DNA of 64,000 bases from Paludibacteraceae bacterium (GTDB taxonomy: Bacteria; Bacteroidota; Bacteroidia; Bacteroidales; Paludibacteraceae): the NCBI GenBank assembly GCA_017630395.1, contig JAGBVI010000005.1, forward strand, positions 62,001 to 126,000. Reading direction: 5' to 3'. A program made the position numbers and the translations under genes. The notes under the pieces were generated by a model. It ran no database searches. It had not been told where the DNA came from and saw nothing but the letters and a program-made list of their open reading frames with translations. Below are positions 22,401 to 34,400 of the stretch, in pieces. Position 1 is the first letter of the stretch. Each line of letters starts with the position of its first letter.

Positions 22401-25400
22401 TTGTTATGACAAATATCCAACATTAACGGTAAAGAAACCCGAAAGTACAGCCGACTATTACGTATGGTCTGATGGTACAAGCAATAATTCATCTTGGACA
22501 GCATCTACTCCAATAAAAGAGAACACAACTTATAAGATTACAGCTTACAAAGATGGATGCTTACAAGAGAAAAATATTAGTGTCAACATACATACACTTC
22601 CTCAAATATCATTCAAAATAAATGATATAGAAAGTAATGGAAACTATATGGTATGTGCAAACGACAATGAATTAAAAATTGAGGCTGTCGTAAATCAAAA
22701 TAATGCATCCGATATTAAATATGTATGGGCACAAGGAACTACTACACCAATCATCAATGTCACACCAACAGAAAAGACTAATTATACAGTTACAGTTACA
22801 GATGGCAATGGTTGTGTTAATAATGCTACGCAAAATATCATCGTAAACGAACCTAGTATCGTGACTATTGATGGTATTAAAGAGATATGTCAGGGAGGAG
22901 AGTTTACATTAACAGCAAACGGAGCCGAAAGCTATACTTGGAACGTTACACCGGATGATAATAGTAAATATTCCATCGAAGATAACAAATTAACCTACAA
23001 GAATATCCAAGATACTATTCGTTTCAGTGTGGTTGGAATAGATAACAATAATTGTACTTGCAAAGAGGCAATTCACATTGTGAATATGATACCACAACCT
23101 GTAATAACAATTATTCCTAACGCAGCTAATCGAGAAGTATGTAAAGGAAGTAATTTAAATCTGACTGCAACAGCAGGAGCTAATGTTGCTATACAATGGG
23201 AAAATGCTGAAGTTGGGTACTTAGACTATATCTTTAACGATGACACCGCCGGAGAGAAAGAGGTAAAAGTTTATGCAACAACAACACAAGGATGTAAGAA
23301 TGATTCTACAATAAAAATCAAAGTAAATGAACTTCCTGCATTTACAGTAGAAGGAAATGACTTCTGTATTGGAACAACCACAGAGCTAAAAGCAAGTGGA
23401 ACAGATATAAATTTCTCATGGGTTGGATTTACTAAAAATATCAATCCTGTAAATGCAAGTAAAAGCGGGACCTATAAAGTAACTGGCGTTGATCTTAACG
23501 GATGTTCAAGAATAGATTCGATAACAGTTACAGCTTATAACAATCCAGAATTTATCATCACTCAAGAGGGATTGACTTGGAATGATGACAATACAGCTTG
23601 TAAAGACTCTTCTATAACTCTATTAGCGAATGGAGGAAACTATACTTACGATTGGTATATAAAAGAAGGAACTACATTGACTGACTTCCAAAAAGAGACT
23701 CCAACAATCACTCCAAAAGTGACATCAGACATCGTATTTACCGCAATAGCAACTTTAAAACACAAAGAAAATTTACAATGTCAAAGTCAAAAAGATTATG
23801 CTGTAAAGATAAAAGAAGCTCCTAAGTTTGAATTAGCTGCAGCTACCGTATGTGCCGGAAACTTATCTCGTATAGAGGTAAAAAATGGAGTTGCCGGAAC
23901 AACCTATAATTGGAGTTGGGACAATGGAACTCAATCCGGTGGAACATATTATGAAGAAAAACTTACTGCAGACAGAGAATATACTGTAATTGGTACAAAA
24001 GATCACTGCTCATACACTGTTGTCGCAACTGCACAAGTATATGCATTGCCAACTATGAATAATATTCTAACAGATCCGGCTAATAAAGACGAAATTTGCT
24101 TAAACGAGAAGATTTCTCTAATTGGAAATGCAAATTCTGAAAATGAGCCAATAGACTATAGTTGGAAAGCTAATAAAGATTTGAATAGCATAACAAACAA
24201 AACAAATGAGATTACAGAAATAGCACCAACACTGATTGGAGAAAGAACTTATACATTAACTGCAACTGATGAAAAGGGTTGTAGCAATACCATCTCCAAA
24301 AATATCATCGTCAATCCTCTTCCTATCGTTAATGTAATCGGAGAAACAGAAATCTGTAAAGGAGACTTCACAGATCTAAGTGTAGAAGGTGATTATCAAA
24401 CAATTTGGTACGAATACGATAAAGAAAACAAAAACATTGGAACTCAATTATTTGATAGCAAAACAAATACAGATAGCAACTTTAAATATCTGATTGAAGA
24501 AGCTAAGAGTTTCTATGTTGAAATTATCGATGAAAATGATTGCAAGAATGGAAAGGTGGTTGATATAACATTAAAAACTATTCCTAACATTCAATTTGTA
24601 GGTGAAACCTCTATCTGTGAAGGAGGAAGCACAACAATTTCCATTTTAGGAAACTCCGGAGGTAAAAATTATTTCTTTGATAAAACAACTGGAAAATATG
24701 AAACTACTTCCGTAACATCAAAGGTTTTGGCTCCTACTGCCACAACAACTTATAATGTTAAACTCATAACTTCCAACAATTGTGAAATCGACACAACTAT
24801 AACTATCACAGTTAATAAACTTCCTATAATAACCATCAATGGAGAAAAAGATGGTAATTCAACAATCTGTTTGGGAAGCAGTATCGAATTAACCGGAGAA
24901 GCAGAATCCGATTGCAACTTCACATGGAACAATAGACAAACAAATGCTACGATTGAGGTTATGCCATTAACCAACGCACAATACTATGTGGTTGGTACCG
25001 ACAAAACAACCGGATGTAGAGATACAGCAAAACACACTCTAAACATCGTTCCGTTGCCTATTATAAACATCTCCGGAAATTCTGTAGTATGTCGCGATAG
25101 TGTCGTAAATCTAAAAATCACCAACGCAATTGCTGGCTTTGAATACGATTGGGGTAATGGAAACATGGGGGTAAATTATTCTCCAGTAATTACCAAAGAT
25201 AGTGTAATACGTGTTACCGCAACTGATAATACAGAACAACATTGTAAAGCTACAGAGACATACAAAGTTAGCATCAAAGAAAATCCAATAATTACACTCA
25301 ACAGCGAAAATCCTTTTGTTTGTAAAGGTGACTTTGTGAACATCAATGTAACATCAAATTTACCTTCAAGCACCTACCTATGGGAAGGAACTGCACATGA

Positions 25401-28400
25401 AAATAAAACTAGCTCTTTAAAAGAGAAAGTTGATGCAAAAAAAGAGTACAAAATTCACGTAACCAAAGATGGCTGTACAGCAAGCAAAGACATTAATGTC
25501 ACTGTTTGGGAACTTCCTACCGTTACTGCTGAATTAACCAATGATAAACGTGGCGATACTATCTGTATTAATACTGCAGCCGAATTAACTGCAACAGCAG
25601 AAAATGGTACAGCTCCATATTCATTCAATTGGATTAGCAACGTTATAAACGGAAATAATACCAATGCTACAATTCAAACCAATAATCTAACCAATACAAA
25701 TACTCCATACTCATTGGTAGTGGAAGTGTCTGATAAAAACAATTGTAAAGGATTAGATACAATAGAGGTAAAAGTAAAAGCAAATCCTATCATCAGAATC
25801 TCAGGAGACAAGTTTGTTTGCGAAGCAATGAACGGAACGTTAACTGCTGTTGGTGCCGGAGAAGATGGAACTTATCTATGGAGTACTGACGAAACTACAG
25901 AAATTATCACTCCAACTATTACATCAGACTCTGCATTCACAGTAAATGGTACTGATATGTATGGATGTACTGGAACATCAAATCCGTTCAAAGTTGCTAA
26001 AAAGAATTTACCAAAATTAACAATCTATGGTGCTACTACCATTTGCGAAGGATCATCTACAAAAATTTCACTCTCAGGAGCTGGCGCAAATGATGAAAAT
26101 TATGTATGGTATGAAGGTGAAAATAGAATCATGAGTTCTAACAGAACCCTCTCTCCTACCCAAACCACAACATATTATGTAAGTGGAACACTTAATGGAT
26201 GTACTTCAGATACATCATTCACAATTACTGTAAATAAAGTTCCTGAAATCAATATCAACGGAGTTAATAATGGTAAAGCTGAGATTTGTTTAAATAATGA
26301 TATTACACTAACTACAAACGTTTCTGATTCTGAGACTTACTCCTATTTATGGAATAACAACTCAACAGAAAAGAGTATTAACGTAAATCCAACAACAACC
26401 ACTAAATATAGTGTACAAGTGTGGAATAGCAATACTCAATGTTCTAAAAAAGATACTTTTGAAGTAATTGTTAATCCTCTTCCGCTATTTAAGTTAGAGG
26501 CAGAAGAGGCTGTGTGTATGAATAGCACTTCAGTGGTTACCTTAATCAATACGGATGGTGCTCCAAAAGCAGATAAATATGATTGGACTAAAGATAATGA
26601 GCAATTAACCGTAACAAACAATAGTTATTCAGAGGTATTAAACTCTGAAGTTAGTTACTCTGTAACCGCAAAAATCAATTCAACACAATGTAGCTACACA
26701 CAATCTATTTCTGTTGGTGTCAAGGAAAATCCTACAATAAAAATCGAGGCCGACAACAGCATTTGTTATGGTGAAAATGTAAAAATTGAAGCAGAAGGCG
26801 TTGTAGCAGCAAACTATCTATGGCCGGATGGAAGAGAAATTCCGATGACAACTTGGATAGAAGAAGAGATAAAAGAGGTTGGTACATACAAATACAAGGT
26901 TAAGGCAATTAAAAATTATCCTTTATCGAATAGTAAAACATTGAATTGTACTGCTGAAGACTCTATAGATATAACTATCAATCCATTACCAAATATTGAA
27001 ATTGTAGGACCAGCAATCGTATGTAAGGAAGAACCTATAACACTTACCACTAAAGAGAATAGTAATCCTATTCAAGAGATAAAAAAATACGAATGGAGCA
27101 CTGGTTCCGAAGAAGAATCTATTGTGGTAACTCCAACTAGAGATATAACTCCATACACGTTGAAAGTAAGCAACAAATATGATTGTATAGCTAATGTTAC
27201 TTATCAATTAAATGCGTTTGACAAACCGACATTCAATTTTGGAGGAGATACTGCTTATTGTGTAGGTACTAAAGGTTCGATTTCCGTAATAGGCAACAAT
27301 ATTCAATCAATTACATGGAGTGCCATTGAACAGGGAAGCGGAAACGATGTTGCTATCACAGAAAATAAAACTACAAATAGTGCTACATTTACAGTAGATA
27401 CAGCGTTAACTGTAAAAGCAGTAGTTGTTAGCAATGACGAATGTTCTTCCGAAAGAACTATCGATATAAATACAAAAAGCTATCCTAAGATCAATGCTAC
27501 ATATAATAAAAATGTATGTAAAGGTGGTAGTGTAGAAATTAAAGTTAACGGTGCTGATACATGGAAATGGCTCAATTCGGAGAAAAAATCAAATGTGTTT
27601 ACGGATGTAAATATCACAGAGGACAAAGAATACACAGTAGAAGGGACAACAGAAGGCTGTACTTCTTACGAAACATTCAAAATAACAGTGCTTAATTTAC
27701 CGAATGTTAAAATAAATGATGGAAAAGATACTGCTATTTGTGAGGGAGAATCTATTGTTCTAAGAGCTACAGGCGCAAAATCATTTGAATGGTTGGATAT
27801 GTATAACGAAACCGATAGTGAGATTACAAAGGAACCGAAAGAGATAACCATGTATGCTGTTAAAGGAATAGATGACAATAATTGTGTAAATAGTGACACT
27901 ATCATCGTCAACGTGAACAAACTTCCTAATATTGAACTTGAATATATCAATAGTGTTTGTGATGGTTCTAATGTTGTTATCACAGCTCTAAATAACGATA
28001 TTAAATATCAATGGAGTGCTCAATCCGATTATGAAGAGAATAGCAGTCACACCATCGAAAACATAATAAATGATATTACCGGTGAAGTGTTTGGTATGGA
28101 TAAAAATAATTGTGTAAACAAAGCTCCATACGAGATAAAGAGAAAACCTAACCCTCAATTGACATTAACAGGTGAAGATGTTTGTTATAATAATAAAGCA
28201 ACTATTGAGGTTGTAGATAATTCCGAAAATACCAGATACCAAACAACGTATGTTTGGGAAGGAAACGATAGTAAAATAGGAATAAACTATGAGAGTGAAG
28301 AACTTCTCAAAGATAAGATATTTAAAGTCGTCGCAACCAAAAATGGATGTATTACAGAAGATTCTATTGAGATAAAAGTTAGAGATTTGCCAAATATACT

Positions 28401-31400
28401 AATTAATGATGGAGATGAATTTGCATACGTTTGTAAGGGAGACTCAGTAAAATTGTTAGCATCCGGAAGCGATATCAATAGCTATATTTGGGATAATAAA
28501 AATAGCGAAAATAGAAACAACTATACAGTAAGACCTATCAATGATGAAACGGTATATTCATTAGAAGGTAAAGATAATTTTGGTTGTACTAATAGAGATA
28601 ATATTACCGTTATTGTGACTCCTACTCCATCATTTGAAATTATTGGAGAAAATATGGTATGTATCAATGATGAAGTAACATTGGTTGGCTCTGACAAAAA
28701 TTTGGAATATAGCTGGAAAAACAAAAATGGTGATGAAATCAGTTCTTTAGCAAGTGCTACAATAACAATTACACAAGATACAACCTTAATCATAACCGGA
28801 ACAGCTAAAAATGATAATGGAACAATCTGTTCAAGTACAATTGAATACGTAATTAGAAAGAAGGATCGACCTACAATCAATGCTAATTATAACAATGCAA
28901 TTTGCTATGGAAGTAGTGCTATAATTAACGTATTTGGAAGTTCAGACAACTATGAATGGTACAAGAATGGAGAGTTAATTTCTACTAAAAATAGCTATGA
29001 ACAAGTTATTACTGAACCACAGAAATATCTTGTTAAAGGTTACATGAATGGTTGTGATGACAGTATATCAATTGACATTGCAGTAAAAGAAATTCCTACA
29101 ATTGAAATAACAGGTGCAAATGAAATCTGTTTCAACGACTCTGTAATTCTTAATGCTACTGCCGGATTAAATTCATACCAATGGAAAAATTTAACTACTT
29201 CAAGTACCTTACCAAGTACATCTGATGTAATTAAAATTGCTCCAAAAGTAGATTCCAAAATTGAGGTAATTGTATCTAATACAGAGGGCTGCGAAAATAG
29301 AGATTCCTTTGACGTAATCGTTAATCCTTTGCCTTCATTTACAATTAGTGCAAATGAAAATAGCGTATGCGAAAATAGTGAAGTAGAACTTACAACCTCT
29401 AATGACAAGTTGACCTACAAATGGCAAAATGAAACGGAATTTAGTTCAAATCTAAACAAGATTTTTGCAATGGGCAGCTTCCCAATGACAGATACATTCA
29501 GAGTAACTGCCATGAGTGAAAAAGGTTGTATCAAGTCTGACTCAATTCGTATTACAACAAAGGCAAGACCACAATTAAACATCGTATATACAGATTCTAT
29601 TTGCTTTGGCAAACAAGCAACAATGACCGGACATAACAATACTGCAAAATATAAGTGGTATGATGTAACGAATGGAATAGAAAATTTGTTATCAGAATCT
29701 AGTAGTTATACAACAGACATTTTAACTGAAAATCACCTATTTAAAAGCATTGCAACTTCCAATGGGTGTGAATCTGACACTACATTTGAAGTAGCAATCA
29801 GAGAATTGCCAAAAGTTAAAATCGAAAATAGTCCGATAATTACAATATGTAACAATACGAGCCTAACAATTAATGCTGAAAGTGAAACAGCTAAAGAATA
29901 TAAATGGGACAATAATTCATACAGTAACAATAACTATTATGAAGTATTTCCTATAAAAGATACTACACTATATCGCTTAATTGTTAAAGACATGTTTGGT
30001 TGTGAAAACTTTGATTCTGTATATGTTGTCATCCAAGAGAATCCAATATTTGAGATTATTGGAAAAACAGACACTTGTCAAGGTGATGATATTGAATTAA
30101 AGGCTTCTAACGAATCATTAAGCTATGTTTGGAAAAACAATTCAAACGAAACATTGACAGAAGATATAGAGTTCACTATAAGAGTAACACAAGATACAAT
30201 ACTTAAAATTTCAGGATACACTAATGATAATTTGAAATGTGAAACTACCATTGAACACATTGTAAAAGTTAATCCTTATCCTGTAATTACGGTTGTTAAA
30301 GATACAGACAATGTATGTTATGGAACACAAGCCTATATAGAGGTTAAGAGTGACGTAGATGCTACTTATAGTTGGAATAGTGGCGAAACAGATCGTTACA
30401 TTCAAAAAGTAATTACGGAAGAAAGTAAATTCACTGTAAAAGCAACTAGCATAAAAGGAGGTTGTATTAGCGATACATCTTTCGTAGTGAACAAATGGGA
30501 TTTACCAATTATCAATGCAGAAAATGTAGCAATCTGCTATGGCGACACTGCTGTCCTTGAGGCCCAAAGTGAAAGTAACAACGTTGTGTTCAGATGGCAA
30601 GATGCTTCTGTAGATGGGGCTAAGTATGTAACCCCTACTCTAACCTCTCAAACACAATATAAGGTTTTGGGTACCGATGAAAATTCTTGCGTAGGAGAAA
30701 AGAGTGTTATTGTATCTATTAATCCACTCCCTCAATTCCAATTGAGTACTATAACTCCTGTTTGTAGAGGTACAGAAACTACTATTACAGCAGATAATGA
30801 GGAATTAAAATATCTATGGGGAGGAGACAACTACACTGACAATAACTCATATACCATAGCAATTGCTAACGATACGACATTCAACGTATGGGGAGAAGAT
30901 AATAATCAATGTAAGAGCATGAAGAGCATTAAGGTGGGTGTTAAAGAATACCCAGTTCTTCAATTAAGAATCGATAACGACACCGTATGTTATGGAGGTT
31001 CTAAAACATTGTATGTCTCAGGAGCGAACAACGGATATAAATGGATTGATGGTTCTACAAAAAATTTCATAACCATTGACAACATAACAGAAGAGATTAC
31101 AGTATCCGTAGAAGGTACAACCAATGGATGTACTAGCAAAATTGATACAACCATTAAGGTTTGGGAGCTTCCTAACATAGAGATTGAAGCATCTGAAAAT
31201 ACAATATGTTACAACGATAATGTTCAATTAATAGGAAAGAATGGAGTATCAGGAAAATACAGATGGAGTCACAACGGTGTAACTGCTGATGAAGTAATTG
31301 TGGTACCTAATAAGGTGGGTGAAAACAATTATTCTGTAACCGGATATGATATTCATGGTTGTAAAAATGTAGGAGAAATTACAATCAATGTTAATGCACT

Positions 31401-34400
31401 TCCTATCGTAAATATCGAAGGAGATGCTTACGTATGTCGCGATGAAAACGCATCATTGGAAGCAAAATCAGAAACTGATGCAACTTTCCAATGGATAAAT
31501 GGTAACGACATTTTAATGGATGGAGCTACTTTCAATCCTACAATCAGTAGCGACGATACAACATTTACAGTGTTGGCAACAGACAACAATAATTGTCAAT
31601 CTACAGCCGAATTCAATGTTTATGTAAAAGAGTTCCCTGTATTATCATACAGAACAAATACTGGCAAAGATACGGTTTGTATTGGTTCTCCTGTTGTAAT
31701 TTACATGAGCGGTGCTGATGAGTACGTTTGGGCAAGCGACAACTCAACAGAAAATTCTTACTCCGAAACTATTAATGGGGAAAAGACATTTATCGTATCT
31801 GGAACAACTAATGGATGTACAAGCGACACTGCAATTACTATTGCGACATGGCAATTGCCTGAATTTGGTATCGATGGAGACTCAACTATATGTTTGAATG
31901 ATACTGCTCTATTATTCACTTATCCTAAAAATAATGAGGAGTTAACGTTTAAATGGAAACACAATGGAAGTTCAAACGATACTACATACGAGACTCCGAC
32001 TATAACTAAAACATTCTATGCTACAGCAACAGATATCAATAATTGTAAGTCGCAAAAAGAATTTGAAGTTAAAGTTAATGCGCTTCCTACTGATATTAAG
32101 ATTGATGGCGCAAGAGCGGTTTGTTTAGATTCTACCGTTACTCTTACCGTATCAGGATCAGCCCTTCATTACGAATGGAGAAATGGAATAGAGGGAACAA
32201 GCATAGAAGCTCCTATTTCTTCAAAAGATTCAACATTCTATGTAATAGGAACTAATGAAAATGGATGTAAATATGAAACATCTTACACAGTTACATCAAT
32301 AGACCATCCTACTTTAATTCCAAATGCTCCGGATTCTGTTTGTTATGGTTCTAAGATCAACATCTCTATCAAAGGTGCTGCCGAATATCTATGGGATGAC
32401 AATAGTACAAAGAATTATCGTAGTGTAGAAATTACTAAAGATACGTTATTCGTTGTAAAAGGTACTTCCAATGGTTGTACATCAACAGACACAATAAAAA
32501 TTGGTAAACAAGATCTTCCAAACATCCTAATTGCATCGGAAAACACCTTAGGAATGATTTGTCGCAACGACTCTCTGAAATTAATGGCTATCGGTGGAGA
32601 AACTTATACTTGGAATACCAAAGAAGAGAGCGATGTTATCCTTGTCAAACCTCTTGGTTCTACACAATATATCGTTAGAGGTGTAGGTGCAAATGGATGC
32701 CAAAACAGTGATACATTTAATCTCACTGTTAATCCATTACCGATTGTAAACATCATCGGCGAAAAGAATATCTGTGAAGGAGATAAAGTTGAATTGAAAG
32801 CTGAAAGTAGCAATGAATTTACAATCACTAACTATCTGTGGGGTAACGGAAAAACAGATCAAACTGTAGAAGAAGAAATATTGGATACTACTTACTTCAA
32901 AGTAACATTAACAGATATTAATGGTTGTAAGAATAGTGATTCGATATTAATTCAATCAAAACCTTACCCTATTGTAACAATCGATGCACCTGAATATGTA
33001 TGTTTCGGCCAATCTGCAATCATTTCAGCAGAGGGTGCAAACAATTATGTTTGGGGAACTAAAGAGAGCGGAAAAATTGATAGAAGTTTTGCAGACACTC
33101 CTAAAAATGATACTACATACACGGTTTATGGAACTACAAACGGTTGTACTACAAAAGCTACAGAAACAGTAATCGTTAGATCTCTTCCAAATGTAACAAT
33201 TACCACTTCTGATAGCACTTTTGCAATTTGCTTACAAGATTCTATCAAATTGACAGCAAATGGTGCAGAAACATATTCATGGAATACAGGTATAATCAGC
33301 GAATCAATCGTTGTTACTCCAATGAGCAATACCGATTATAAAGTAACCGGTACGGATGAATTTGGTTGTCAAAATACAGGTACATACACAATACAAATTA
33401 ATAAATTACCGGAATTTGAAATTAAAGGTAACGACCTAATTTGTGAAGGTGATGTGGATACTGTATGGGTAGAAAGTGAGCATGAATTAACGTATGTATG
33501 GAATTATCTAAATTCTACTTCCGATACCATCTATCCGGTAATCGACCAAAACACAACTTTTGAAGTAACTGCAACCAATAACAATGGTTGTACAACAAAT
33601 AAAAGTTACACTGTAAGAAGTAAACCTTATCCTGTATTGGAATTCAATCATCAAGAGGCTATCTGCCGCGGAGAGAAAGCTGTAATTGTGGTGTCAGGTG
33701 CAATTGATTATGAATGGCAAGATGGTACAACCGGTAACTCATTTATCGATGAGCCTCAAAACAGTACCACTTACACCGTAACCGGAACAACACGCGGATG
33801 CACAACAACAGCAAGTACTAACGTTAAGGTGTGGTCTCTCCCTAATGTAACAATTACTGGAAACCAAAAAGATATTTGTACAAATGATCCTATTACATTA
33901 TCAGCTTCAGGTGCAAGCTCTTACTTATGGAATACCGGAGATACTCAAAATTCAATTACTATTATTCCAAATGGAACTACTGCGTTTAGTGTAACAGGAC
34001 GAGATATAAATGGTTGCGAATCTACTGATACATTCTTGGTTACAGTTCATCCTCTTCCAATTATCTCTATTGATGGTCCAGATGCTGTTTGTGCAGATAG
34101 CATCACTACCCTTACGGCAAACGGTGGTTTAACTTATTTGTGGAATACAAATGAAAATACTCAATCCATCACCCCTAAAGTTACTAACACAAGAACTTAT
34201 GTTGTAATTGGTTATGATGAGTATAATTGTAAATCAACTGCTTCTAAAACAATTCGTAAGAAAGAGTATCCTGTAATAACTCATACGGCTCCAACTAGTG
34301 TATGCTATGGTACAATGGCTAATATTAGTGTAATAGGTGCTTCTCAATACATTTGGCAGGATGGTTCAACCGGTAACACATACTCCGATTCCCCAGAAGA